The notes: generated by a model not told the origin, from the letters alone. DNA of 64,000 bases from Druceiella hillmani (GCA_039881145.1 JAYKKI010000003.1:7957501-8021500), one strand, 5' to 3'. Numbered from the stretch's first letter, positions 50,276-61,363 are shown. Translations and numbers: made by a program.

Positions 50276-51620
50276 ATAGGTAGAAAAAGAAATAGTAGTA
50301 ATTGTGTAATATTCTAAAAAATCAAACACAGTAATACGATGAAATTTATAATTACTACCACCACATACCTAATAATTAAGATAGAAGGTAAATTTTATCA
50401 AATAGCACCTACTAAACGAACAAAATGAGGCTTAATAATTACAATTGGATCAGTAATTCAGTAGGTGACGGGCAATCTAGATGCATCAGATGCAGAACAT
50501 TGTAATAAAATAATTGACCAACTTAAATCTAATCGAAAACATGATAAACGAATTATAAAAAAACAAATTACCATAATTACAGATGCCATAGATTTCTAAA
50601 TGTAACTGAAGCACTCAAAATGAAGCAAATGTTACTAGCATCACCAATTATACAAATAGAAAACACAGTAAGGACTATTTATAGTAGCCTTGAAGACGAA
50701 CGTGCCGTCCAGTTCCCCAATACCTTTGACCAATTAACAAGTTATTCGGACTATATATCAAATACTTTCTGAGCTTGAGAATGCCATAACTTTTGCCAAA
50801 ATAGGCCGGATGCATCCACCAATTGTTAATCCAATAGATCTTGCCAACGCGTTGCAGACAATAATACTACCTAAAGATTTAAGATTCCCATACGAATTAA
50901 GCGTAGGAAATATAGTAAATTTAGAAGAAGCTTTTATCATCAAGGGTTATATTAAGCAAGATTGCATTATTTTTATCCTAGGTGTACGATTAATAGAACT
51001 AGAATATTATGAATATTACCATTTATACTCCTTACCCATACCTATATCCGACAACCTATATTCTATACAAATTGTACCTGAATCCAAATATATCCTCGTT
51101 AACTGGTTCAAGTAAGTAGACTCGAGAAATAGAATGCCTGGAGCTAACGGAGAGAAATTACCTATGCCATTATGGAGAAACAAAACAAATTAAAGGTTGA
51201 TAATTGCGCAGCACAGTTGATTGAACACACTGGTAAATATCACGTATATGTAGCTCATGAAATACACACGGAAGAACACAATATACAACGTATATCCGAC
51301 TATGAATGGCTCTGTATTCTACCAAGCGAAACTACAATCTCTGAATAATGTGAAGGCAAAGAAACCAGAAAAATAATTAAGGGAACATATCTCTTTACTA
51401 TATTCGAAAATTGCGAAGTGCAAATGAAAGATGTCATCCTAAAACCATATAACCAAATATTAATTACAGACAGCAGACGCATCGTTATCCTTTGTTAATT
51501 TACCTGATATCAAGAGCATTAAAATACTTAAGGGTTCACACATTAATGTTAAAAACGTTACTTTAGACGCTTTAGATTCTACAAAGACACAAATCGACGA
51601 ACTCTATATTCCATAAACAA
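50276..51620 (+). pseudogene. Errantivirus env remnant (baculovirus F-like family)
   Basis: Downstream of integrase, a stop-riddled region retains env-like segments. HCNKIIDQLKSN and KRIIKKQITIITDAI near 50500-50600 resemble the part around the cleavage/fusion region. ENAITFAKIGRMHPPIV (50780-50830) resembles the 'ENALTFARLxxLHPSIL' motif. The open frame 50810-51115 continues as PYELSVGNIV and PESKYILVNW. Later pieces to ~51600 (NVKNVTLDALDS) would fall near the stem. Frameshifts and stops are frequent, and no signal peptide or intact membrane anchor can be assigned. It is a relic that cannot make an envelope protein. The env-bearing layout is what points to an errantivirus rather than a plain gypsy element. 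No LTR is seen on either side. Confidence 0.65.
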
Positions 51621-51629
51621 TATTTTATC

Positions 51630-51728
51630 ATATCTGCCTATTAACATCATTCTACAATAATATATTATTTATAAATTTATAATATATAAATAATATATTA
51701 TTATAGAATGATGTTAATAGGCAGATAT
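51630..51728. repeat. Foldback, 44-bp arms, 11-base loop
   Basis: The arms 51630-51673 and 51685-51728 match at 43 of 44 positions. The outer half (ATATCTGCCTATTAACATCA) is non-simple sequence; the inner half is AT-rich. It sits where the env relic ends, so it may have replaced or formed at the element's 3' border. Confidence 0.95.
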
Positions 51729-54700
51729 ATATTGTGTGTGCGAAAGAGATAAGGCTTTTGCGTTCCAATCGAAATATTTGTACGAAGTGAACCCACCCTT
51801 TGTAGATATGTCGAAGTTTATTTTTTTGCTGGCTTTCCATAGTATAGCCAATTCATCTGCCATATAGTTTCCAATTCAGTATGTATTTATCTGCATTTTA
51901 AATTAGTCAATATTTAAAATAATACATTTAAATAAAATTTCAGCATACTTATATATTTTCATTATTAATTAAACTTTATTTACTTACCAATTCAACGCTC
52001 GCGTTTAATATGGCGACGTCATTGGCGCTACCATTTTATTTTTATACTGGCCTTCCATTATAAGTCAGATCATTTACAAATTATTACACTTCAACTTTAT
52101 TATTTTGTTTTCTAGTAATTGAAATTCAATAATAATGGTTCGTATAATATAAAAGAATTTATAAAACTAATTAAATTGTATTTTAAATTTAATATTTTAT
52201 TTATCTACCGACTTACCATTGTTCTTGTATTAAGCCAAAGAATTATAACAACGCACGTAAATAAGTGCACATGACTTTTTTTATAAAGGATCTATAATAG
52301 GCTTAAAAGCATAATTGATAATATATTATTTCCTTGTGCAAAAATTAAAGCTAAAATATCTAAAATATAATTTTATTTCCCCCATAATTCTTTGGCTATC
52401 AATACTTGAATATAATTGAATCATGTCCCAACTGAGAGACGTGTCTTATGAACATAAAGTCTAAGATGGTGAAATCAAATAAAATCAAGGTGGAAAAGAA
52501 ATTGATTCTTCAATTTCTTCTGCAAAGATTTTATTATTTGGTGGAAGATTGTGTGAAAATAAAGACAAAAATCAATAAAAGTAGTTATCGTGTAGTAAGA
52601 GTCAAAAATTATTATTACATATTTTATTGAAAATAATTTTCTTTTTTTTCGAACTAAAATATAATATTACTTTAATAGTCTCGAAAAAAAATTGATTTTT
52701 GGTTTTTTAATTTCGTTTTTAAAATTAAATGAGGTGGAATGAAATACCTATTTTTCCTGTAATGTTAATTGTATAACTTTGAAGATAAATTTTCACTAAA
52801 ACTAAACGTAAATAATTTTTAAATTTAAAAATAAATTATAAATTATTAGATTGAGCGATATGTTCAAAATTCATTGAATTTTATCGACCACGTGTTAATG
52901 CGACAACTACTTTTATATATTTATTTGTTTGTTCCGTGGCAAGGTAAGTTACAATTAAATTTTAGGAATAATTTATTGAAAACAACAAATTATTTAGTGA
53001 TAAGGTTATTTCAACACAAAAATGTCAACACCTGTCGATGGAGATATAAGCAATCGGATGGCAGTTTACTAAGATTAACTGTTTCGTTTTGTGTAAATGA
53101 TTTCACCATTTTTGAATATAGAACGTTTTAAAAACTTCAAAAGTAAAAATAAAATATAAACGATTTCGACGTTAAAAAATGATGCTTCATCCACATAAAA
53201 AATGAAATACTTCTGACCGTATATTTATTTTTACGCAGATATGTACAGAAGTTTTGTTTTTACGTATATACATGAAATGCAATATTTTGATCATTAGCTC
53301 TTGTTAGTTGTCTTGAAGATCTTGTTTATGATTAAAAAATAACGAAAATGTTTATTAAAAAAATTGTGAAAATAATTTTCTTTAGCAGAAATTAAAAAGG
53401 ATTTTTTTACTTTAAATTTTATATAAAGTGTAGGTACTGATTCCGTCTTGTTTTTAATATGTTCTGTTTGAAGCTAGAATGACGAATAATGATTCGCAAA
53501 AGAAAAGGTGTACATTTAAAACTTCGTATCCATTTCTAATAATTTCTGTGTTCTACGATAATATAATCTCACAGGTTAATGAAGTATCAGGATATATTTT
53601 TATTAAATATCAGTAATGAGCAACAATTACATAACATTAAAATAAACGTAAGTTATAGAAAAGATATTTAAAAATCCGATTAATCGATTATAACAGGCTG
53701 AAATATAAGTAATAAAACCTTATTTTATGTCTATATTACTCAATCCTTTCATATCCCAGAAAATGTCAATTTTGTTCAGTTCTAAGTTGTTTTGTAAGAC
53801 AATGGATAAGAAGTTCTATTTAATTTGAAGGGATATGTACAAAAATGTAATTAATAAATATAATAAAACAGTCTACTTTGCAGGTTTTTGCCACAGGGTT
53901 TTGATTTGATTTACCATAATATTTACAACAGAAATTATGGCGTGAATAATTAATTAATTATTTGACAGGGACATATTTCCTTAAGTAACTCTGATAATCG
54001 TAGTTTTATAATTCTCCACTATACGATAATATTAATTTGGCTTTTACAAACGGTTTTAATACAAGTTTACATTTGCGCTTATGTAATAACAAAATACAAT
54101 ATAATCACTGTATTTAGGCTATATAGTATACTAAAAAAGAAAAATTCTGAAAATCTGGAAACATTTAATGTAGTCTTACTTTCCTCGCACGAAAAGCGGG
54201 CAAAATTGCTAGTCGAAAATATATAGAATACGCATGTCATTCGTAATACAATACATCATGAAGATAATATCGTCGAGATACTCGATAGCATTGCCACCCG
54301 AATTTGGACCGCGTCGAGTAAATGATTTTAGTATTTCCAGCCTCGTTACATCTAGATAACATTTTGACAAATTGAGGGTGAAGTAGAAAGGGGGTTACCA
54401 CTAAAGACGTATTGTCTTACTTATAAAAAGCAAATGTTAAAGGAACATTCAAATTTTCTGAGTAATTTTACATAATCTTTTTACGTTATAATGTTAGGAA
54501 ATAAAGTAACTTGTCATCTTTTCAAGAGCAAAGTTATATTTAAATTGCAATTCTCGTACGATTGGACAGAGTTGGTATAAACAATTTTGTGAATGACAGA
54601 GTATTTCTGTACAATTTTTATTTTGAAAATGGTGACAGCTTGACTTTGACCTTTTGTCTAGTTGTGTCATTAAAGTATTTCCTATACCAATGGGTTAAAA

Positions 54701-55390
54701 TAATGGTGAAGAAGCGCAATGAGGTTTGCTTTTATAGATTTTGGTACGTTCTCTAACCGTAATTATTAAGAAAACATGTGATTTATAAATGTTGTAGGTT
54801 GAAGTACAGGCAGATAGACGGTATTTTTTCTTTTTTAAAACAGAAATAAAACAAGAAATTTTAATCTCGCATAAGATTCTTACATTCAATTTATACAATT
54901 TTACGGCTAGAAAACCAAAATTAATTTGACCAAATTTTTGCTAAACAATTTGAAATTGTGAAATCATTGAGCTATATGTTCATAACAAAATTAAAATTTA
55001 CCATAAAAACAAGTGACGAATCACGATCATATATCTTATAAAGAGAACGAAATTAATGATATTTAAAAAAGCCTTAAACTCGTATCAAATTCATTACATG
55101 TATATTGCATTTTAATTCAGGATATAGTTTTCCCTAATATTTACATAAGGGAATAAAAATATTTGTATAACAAAATCAAAAAAGTTGTTAAATTTATACC
55201 AACTGTAATGTTAACAGTTTCCGCAATATACTTCCTGTAATTGATGCAATGTCTCTGTTTTCCTTAATTAATTTCAAATTCCATGTTTTGCTTATTTTTT
55301 TTTTAAAATCACCAATTCCTAAGACGATATATTTTTTTCGATTTGAGAGTTGATGGTTTCCAGGGTGTAAACAATAATATTTTCAATGGT
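51729..55390. other. AT-rich DNA, nothing firmly identified
   Basis: No gene could be supported in 3.7 kb. A GC-elevated patch at 54170-54420 has a 61-codon open minus frame (54212-54394) containing RGPNSGGNAIEYLDDIIF; composition is coding-like but I do not recognise it. Frames at 52448-52630, 52874-53131 and 54562-54898 look like chance. Confidence 0.35.
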
Positions 55391-55440
55391 AACACACACA
55401 TATACACACACACCATACAGAGAGAGAGAGAGAAATATAT
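55391..55440. repeat. (CA)n and (GA)n compound microsatellite
   Basis: ACACACACATATACACACAC is followed by CATAC and AGAGAGAGAGAGAG. Just downstream, ATGAATTTTAATTAATTT is duplicated. Confidence 0.95.
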
Positions 55441-55559
55441 GAATTTTAATTAATTTTTTATTGTATGAATTTTAATTAATTTGTTACTGCGCATGAAAAA
55501 CAAAATTACTAGATATTATTTCTATTTCTACATTTATATTGTCCAAGATCTTTAAGAAA

Positions 55560-56444
55560 ACATTCGTCTTCCTAAGTAAAATGTTGGCGAACATGGTGGC
55601 TCTTAAATTTTACCGCCGCCTCCTATCCATCGTTTTGGGTAATTTTCATTTAGGTATTCAGTTACTTGTCGCGAACATCGGGCCGGTGCACCATCGCACT
55701 GTTACCACATCCTGTCATATACATCTAGTGGTATTTTATTCGATTTCCAAATTCGTCTTTTAATAGTAGATAACAAGACGTAGGTAACAACGTAGATAAC
55801 AACTTCATTAAGCTTGGTGGGAGTTCAAATGTACAAATAATTTTGCCATCCAGGATTCCAGCCTAGAAATAAACTTGAATTGATTGTGAAGTTTATCTTG
55901 CCTTGCTATGCGTAGTATTATTTTCGACGGTTCATTGGTGTAAATTGTGCATATTAAATACTCTCATTTATAACATGATTCATCGCTCCATAAGATTGAA
56001 TTTAACAAAAGCAGATCTAGCCTGTATTAACGCAGCGTTTCCTGACAGAAATCTATTCCTCGTTGATAGTCAGCAGGAAACAGCGCTTGCACTCATTGTA
56101 CATGGTATGGGTATAAATTATTTATTTTTAAAACTCAGTGTACTGTACGTCTTGCGAAACCGGCACGTCGAGAAGTCCGCCGAAGTAGAAGGAACTTTTT
56201 CCACTTCGACAAGCACTTGACGCTCATCAACATTTCCAGGTCTTCCTTCAGGAGCTAGATTTCCAGGAATTCGACCCTCTAAATATGCGTTATTTGCAAG
56301 AAGAAAGACTCTGTGATCGAGATAGCGTCCACGATTAGGGTAGCGTTCGCGATACGTACGTGCGGCTCGCCGAGCATTAACATCATATAGCCCGTAAATT
56401 AAATACTTTTCTGCATATTCACGAGCAGTGTAGATCTGAGGCAT
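55560..56444 (-). pseudogene. DUF4817 + DDE transposase-like pseudogene
   Basis: The likely start is the ATG at 56444 (MPQIYTAREYAEKYLIYG), the DUF4817 helix-turn-helix domain, continuing NARRAARTYRERYPNRGRYL. After about 95 codons a one-base frameshift near 56164 moves to RRAGFARRTVH, a second HTH helix. Further in (56100-55790), VQALFPADYQRGIDFCQETL then LNSILWSDES (first catalytic Asp), and the worn HNQFKFISRLESWMAKLFV. Then, after more shifts, YDRMWxQCDGAPA (second Asp), VTEYLNENYPKRWIGGGG and EPPCSP (55640-55580), where the third acidic residue is lost. This is a widespread intronless arthropod gene family related to IS630/Tc1-type transposases. At least two stops and several frameshifts show decay. 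In-frame codons continue upstream to 56504 but lack family similarity. Confidence 0.8.
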
Positions 56445-56504
56445 TTTATAAAGTAGTCGGTCAAACAATGTCCAAATCACAAGCACAAACAAGGTCCAAT
56501 TCAA

Positions 56505-57167
56505 GTGTAGGTCAATAAATAAAAACAGTGGTAGGAAAACAACAGAAAAAAGTATATTGTTAGTTTCGAGTGATTAGCAAACCACTAAAGAAGCAAAGTT
56601 GTTGAGGAAAGAAGTTTGCTTAACGGTCGAGAATACTAAAAAGACCATACGAGTGGGAAAGAGTAGCGAAACAATTCTGATAAGCTATTGTTTTTATTTT
56701 AAGCATTTCTGCGAATGCGGTGTTATTTCAATAAAGCAGGTATTTTTCGAATGTTTACAGAAGTCATTGTAAAAATTTTTATTTTTTGGAATCTGTGTAT
56801 GTAAATGGTTTTGGAATATAATTTCATAAGTGTACCATACATTTTTTACACAAGCATTATTCAATCATTTTAGGTTTTTTTACTTGAAAAATGCACATCT
56901 TTTAGCGTTTAATTTTTACGTTGCCGACAATAACGAATCAATAACATTTTAATTAGGAAGTCGAATGTTCCCTTGAAGATCTTGTACAACCAAAAAGCAG
57001 AAATAGTAATAATACCTAATGAAAAAAAATGTTTCATACTCAGCAACAAAAATTTTAAATATTTCAAAAAATCACATCTCTAAAAATACGATAATAAAAA
57101 GTATTATTTTGTATGTTTAATTACTTCCTCTATCACCAATATTTCGTTAGCTATAATCTGTATATAC
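56505..57167. other. AT-rich DNA, nothing identified
   Basis: No terminal repeat of the DUF4817 element and no other gene was recognised here. Confidence 0.4.
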
Positions 57168-57956
57168 GAGGGGGCGTTTTTAAGTTCACGGAATGGAAAG
57201 GTAGGCCATTAGTAAAGGTGATTAACGGAATGATAGCTAGTTAAGTAACTCTTCACACCGCCTCAAAAACAACGCCGCGTGGAGTGATCTCGCCCGTTTT
57301 TGAACCTCTGTAGTGAAGACAAGGATAGACTATTGAGTCGAATTGTTACTTGGGATAAAACTTGGGTTTATCATTATGAACCTGAGTTCAAAAAATACTC
57401 AATGCAGTGGCACAAAAAAGCACACCACCATCCAAGAAGTTGAAGGTGTCACAGTCGGCTGGAAAAATCATGGCGACAGTCTTTTGGGATTCAGAAGGGA
57501 TCCTGCTGAAGGATTAAAAATTAAAGGTGTTTTCATAACAGGAGAATACTAGGCGTCAATTCTAGAGAGGTTAAAGAAGCAATCAAAGAAAAAAGAAGGG
57601 ACAAAATGGACCAAAGGTGCTTTTTCACGACAACGCGCCCGTTCACACGAGCCGCGTTGCGCTAGTCACCCTGCACAAGGTGGGCTTCGATATTTTGGAA
57701 TACCCACCCTACAATCCTAACTTAGTTCCCAGTGATTAACATTTGTTCCCAAATCTTAAAAAAGAACTTCGTGGAAAGAAGTTTTCAAGCGATCAAGAAG
57801 TGAAGTATGCAGTTTCAGCTTATTTTTCACAAGCTAATTGAAAGATCTGAAAAATGTATTAGGGTAGCAGGTGAATTTATTGAAAAAGAAAAATAATTTT
57901 GCATTTTTATTCTCACTCTTTATTCTCCATTCCACGAATATAAAAACGCCCCCTCT
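57168..57956 (+). mobile_element. Mariner element, internally deleted, with TIRs
   Basis: The 789-bp element has terminal inverted repeats: 5' CGAGGGGGCGTTTTTA... against the complement of ...TAAAAACGCCCCCTCT. About 25 of the first 30 positions match, and TA lies on each side (57166-57167, 57957-57958). Full-length mariners are ~1.3 kb, so roughly 500 bp, the N-terminal HTH half, is gone. Transposase pieces: TWDKTWVYHYEPE (first Asp, about 57355), LFHDNAPVHTSRVAL (second Asp, about 57625), and ILEYPPYNPNLVPSD (third Asp, about 57736). The last two Asp are separated by 34 residues (DD34D). A stop directly follows PSD, then HLFPNLKKELRGKKFSSD. Non-autonomous and inactive. Confidence 0.9.
57343..57897 (+). 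pseudogene. Mariner transposase catalytic-domain pseudogene
   Basis: This is the coding remnant inside the TIR-bounded element. All three catalytic aspartates are present, but a stop follows the first segment (HHHPRS*), the middle part is frameshifted (57420-57600), and further stops follow PSD and AYFSQAN. The C-terminus ends RVAGEFIEKEK. The YNPNLVPSD motif ties it to mariner rather than Tc1. Confidence 0.85.
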
Positions 57957-57958
57957 TA

Positions 57959-58569
57959 TATGATTGTTTGCGAATTACGTTTGCCTTAAGAATTGATTTT
58001 CATATATATATATATATATTTATTATTTCTTTGATTTGTCTTCTTTTTAGTAATTTACACTTCGATACTTCTTCCATATATGGTGAAATCTTTATAATTT
58101 ATTAAATCGGACAAAATACGAACATCTAGAGATATAGATGAAAGAAAATTTAAGACAAAACTAATTAAAAATGGGTGCGTGTACTTATGTACGCGCGTGA
58201 GAAGTTATACTACTTTGGCATCATTAAATAATACATACGGATAGATAACCTCAATTATATTGGAGCACTTGAAAAAGTCTATAAACACAATTTTTTCACT
58301 AATATTTACGAATAGTAAATATATTAATCAAAATATTGAATTTAAATCACTACTGAATATAATTTATCAGCACATATATAAATCGTACTTATATTTTTTT
58401 ATCCAATAAGTTCAAATGAAAAAGCGGCTCACTGCGTCAATATTATGTACTTGATGTATTTTTGTTACGTGAAATTAATAATCATATCTATCAAAAGATG
58501 GCGCTGCGCTGATGTAAATTGTAAACTAATTGATATTTTAATTCTGTATGAAAAGTGAGTACAAAATAA
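57959..58569. other. AT-rich DNA with likely dispersed-repeat pieces
   Basis: A short (TA)n tract lies at 58002-58020. The segment TGTACGCGCGTGAGAAGTTA near 58190 and AAGATGGCGCTGCGCTGATG near 58495 are GC-elevated phrases resembling repeat-family text, but no boundaries can be set. Confidence 0.35.
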
Positions 58570-58626
58570 AGATAAAAACAATATTACCATAAAGCTAATT
58601 GCCTTATGGTAATATTGTTTTTATCT
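58570..58626. repeat. Perfect hairpin, 23-bp arms, with a third arm copy nearby
   Basis: The arms 58570-58592 and 58604-58626 are exact reverse complements around an 11-base loop. A further direct copy of 17 arm bases (TGGTAATATTGTTTTTA) lies at 58673-58689, preceded by a repeated ATCTGCAT. Confidence 0.95.
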
Positions 58627-58845
58627 GTTATCTGCATAAATTAAAATCATCATCAAGTAAATCTGCATCAAATGGTAATATTGTTTTTAAATATCATCTG
58701 CCTCTCTGTATAAGTATTTATCTGTGAAACTTGGATATTAGATTTATTAGTAATTAAATAAAGAATCGCAATTAATGACATCAAACATTTTTAAATTATT
58801 TGGAAGACAAATAAAATTCAGAATCTAAAAATAAAAAACTTGTCT

Positions 58846-58918
58846 TGGAGGCGTTGAGTATCGATTTCGGTACCTCTCACATGCTAAGCGAGCGCTCTAC
58901 CATCTGAGCCACGCCCCC
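58846..58918 (-). tRNA. tRNA-Ala (anticodon AGC), degenerate T arm
   Basis: On the minus strand a 73-nt cloverleaf can be drawn. Acceptor stem GGGGGCG pairs with CGCCTCC (one G-U) with discriminator A; D arm GCTC/GAGC; anticodon stem CTCGC/GTGAG (one G-U) with loop TTAGCAT, anticodon AGC. The A box (TGGCTCAGATGG) is good. The T stem CCGAA/CTCAA around ATCGATA has three mismatches and the B box is weakened, mostly by G-to-A/C-to-T changes from the usual CCGGG/CCCGG. A T-rich pol III terminator follows within ~10 bases. It may be a young pseudogene or a weak functional copy. Confidence 0.75.
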
Positions 58919-60191
58919 AACGTAAGTTTCGTACAAAATATTGGTATTAATATATAATCTCAATAACTGCAACCGCTGCAACTTCATACTGTAACTTTTG
59001 TGTGACGAATCTTAAAATTTCACTCTCATCATTTTTTCATAACGCGCCTAAAGAAATATAACTTCAAAAAACGTTTTATTTAGCTCTGGTTTATTTACTA
59101 ATTGCTCGATTTTAAATTATTATAGGTGATGTGATTCAACAAAACCATAACTTGGCGTAATTGAAATGTTAGAGTGTGACACACATTTGGCATTTTCTTA
59201 TGGCGTAATCGCAATGACGGAATGTGACACACATAGTTTACTATGGTTCGCTTATATCAAGATGTAATCATTAAATGTCATTATGTGTGAATATTTGGTG
59301 TGTATGATGTTTTAATTTTGTTATATGAATTTGATCTTTTTCATATGTATTTTACTTGAAAATTATTATATTTACAGTATTTTTTTATTAAAGAATTTTC
59401 CTTTTAATTTAATGACATTGCTATTTGTATTTATATACAGTTTTACTTATTTTGTACATTCCAAGACAATCGTACATAAAGAGTAAATTCCAGTCACGCG
59501 CCGGAGCTGACATGCACAATTTTTTTTTTATTTCTTCTTTAGTCCCGTTTCTTAAATTATGGATTAGCTAATAATATTTTAAACATGAATTTGGGACTTT
59601 CCTAAAAGATTGTTGAAATTTCCAAAATATTTATTCATAAGATTTTTATACAGTACTCTCATCTAAACAGCAGAGTTTTAAAATTTTAACATAAAACGTG
59701 AACTTAATATAAAAATATAGCAGGATGCGTTTATATTTTTGTAAAAATAAGTTAAAAAAAAACACATAAATAGTAACTTACTAAGTGAATGATGTTAATA
59801 AATTAGTTAGAAATTATTGTAATATTAATAATGCTGATTCATAAAAAGGAATGCCATTAATAATAACATATTTTTTCAAATAATGTGGTCGTGAATAAAA
59901 TATATACATATATACATTTTGAGGTATTGTGGTCACGTAATGTTACAATTACAACGAGAATTCCTTAGGAGAAATTTCTCCAAAATTTTACCTAAACGAA
60001 ACCATACTGGTGAAGTGATTTAATTTGATAATATAAATTATGAAATAGTCGTAAATACAACTTCATTTTATCGTATGCTTTTTTAAATTTGATGACTTAC
60101 TTATATTTCTGAAGAAAAATTGCTATGCAGAAATAAAAAGTTTTCAATGGCGGTAATTCCTTAGAGGAAACTCCGTTCGAATATTCTCACC
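58919..60191. other. AT-rich DNA with a short tandem duplication
   Basis: Apart from the 35-bp duplication at 59152-59234, no gene or RNA was recognised. A GC-rich phrase (CAGTCACGCGCCGGAGCTGA) lies near 59495. Confidence 0.4.
59152..59234. repeat. Tandem duplication, 35 bp twice, period 48
   Basis: TTGGCGTAATTGAAATG and ATGGCGTAATCGCAATG both lead to G(A/T)GTGACACACAT-like ends. The copies differ at about six positions. Confidence 0.85.
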
Positions 60192-60332
60192 TTAACTTCT
60201 TTCACGGACAGCCCTCCATCTATTTAACCGCAAGAAATGCGTTTTGTGGCATTTGCAGACAGCGTTAAAAATAAATTCTCCATAATACGTGCAGCCTACT
60301 TGCAGAAGTAGTTTCTTATCGTCTATTTTCAT
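60192..60332 (-). CDS. Exon-like small ORF, identity unknown
   Basis: A minus-strand frame from ATG (60332-60330) to TAA (60194-60192) encodes 46 residues, MKIDDKKLLLQVGCTYYGEF followed by a Cys/His-containing part (VCKCHKTH) and LRLNRWRAVRERS. The frame stays open back to 60359. Composition is balanced and GC-elevated relative to the flanks. A GTGAGA donor-like site lies just after the stop. No family recognised; it may be an exon scrap or an element fragment. Confidence 0.25.
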   Translation of the reverse strand: MKIDDKKLLLQVGCTYYGEFIFNAVCKCHKTHFLRLNRWRAVRERS

Positions 60333-60392
60333 GACAGCGATAGGGATACGATTAAAATGTTAAAAAAGGTATAGTATTCCAAAAACACATTT

Positions 60393-60984
60393 ATTTATTA
60401 TTTGAAGAATATTGCTTGTTCGATTCAATAAAAACACTATCACTGTATGGTACAATTTTCTTCCATTGTCTAACGTTTTTATCTGGTCTATCAAAATAAT
60501 AGCATCAGGAAAGGTTATAATAATCAGTTTTAATGTCAATTTTCATGTGCATAATTTTTAAAATTTTTATGGCCGCTTTAAACAAATTGGCCCTCAAGGT
60601 ACAAAAATATTTCCCTATTGTAAATAGAAAACATATAATTTCAGTAAATAGTGTCCCTTTTGTTACTCAAGTGGTGTTTTTAATACCTTATGCGTTTTCT
60701 TTTCTTTTATTCTTAAATTTACTGTTATGCATTTCTTTAATATCAACTATGTGTCCGCATTTCATATTTCTAGGTAAATTTAAGCTAGTTTAGAATTAAG
60801 TAATTATTATAAAACAATCAATTTAAAGCCTTCCTAAAAGTATTGAGTTACATGTCATTTAATGATATACATATGTATCTCCTTAAGATGTTGCGTCAAG
60901 GTACATGATAGCAATTAAGTGATTCATTTTATTTCCTTGAATAGATACGTTTACGTCTCGGTTTTTAATAGAAGGTTTTTAATA
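60393..60984. other. AT-rich DNA, nothing identified
   Basis: The plus frame 60533-60793 (hydrophobic middle, VVFLIPYAFSFLLFL) has an ATG start but no recognised family. Confidence 0.35.
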
Positions 60985-61040
60985 AAAATTTCCGGTATTT
61001 TATTAAATATACCGATATTTAATAAAATACCGGAAATTTT
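60985..61040. repeat. Perfect hairpin, 26-bp arms, 4-base loop
   Basis: The arms 60985-61010 and 61015-61040 are exact reverse complements around ACCG. Pairing resumes imperfectly outside (AGAAGGTTTTTAATAA against TTATTAATAAATTTTTTACC), so the full foldback is about 100 bp. Confidence 0.95.
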
Positions 61041-61363
61041 GTGTTATTAATAAATTTTTTACCTTCTTCTGAGAGCGATTATTTCCACTGCCAACAGAGG
61101 TAATCTGCCAGAGCGATTATTTCCAATGCAATTTCAAATGTAAAACTGAATTTGGTACATATAAGATAATTGTGTAGGTAGGGCGGGGCTAAAAGTTCCG
61201 CGGGTAAAAAGGCCCACCATTGCTATTTCCGAAAATAATGCTCCGCCAGAGATTTCGAGTACCAACGTAAGAAGGGGTTAGGGGAGGGGAACCTACCGCA
61301 CGGCGCCTAGTGACCTCTGGAATGCCATAGGGACAACACGCGATTGCGGCTTAAAAAAATCAA

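Noticed and set aside
55903..56220. 105-codon plus-strand frame
   Set aside because: It is the antisense shadow of the DUF4817/DDE transposase pseudogene.
57343..57552. 69-codon frame beginning MLLGIKLGF
   Set aside because: It runs out of frame through the first part of the mariner transposase; the true frame reads TWDKTWVYHYEPE.
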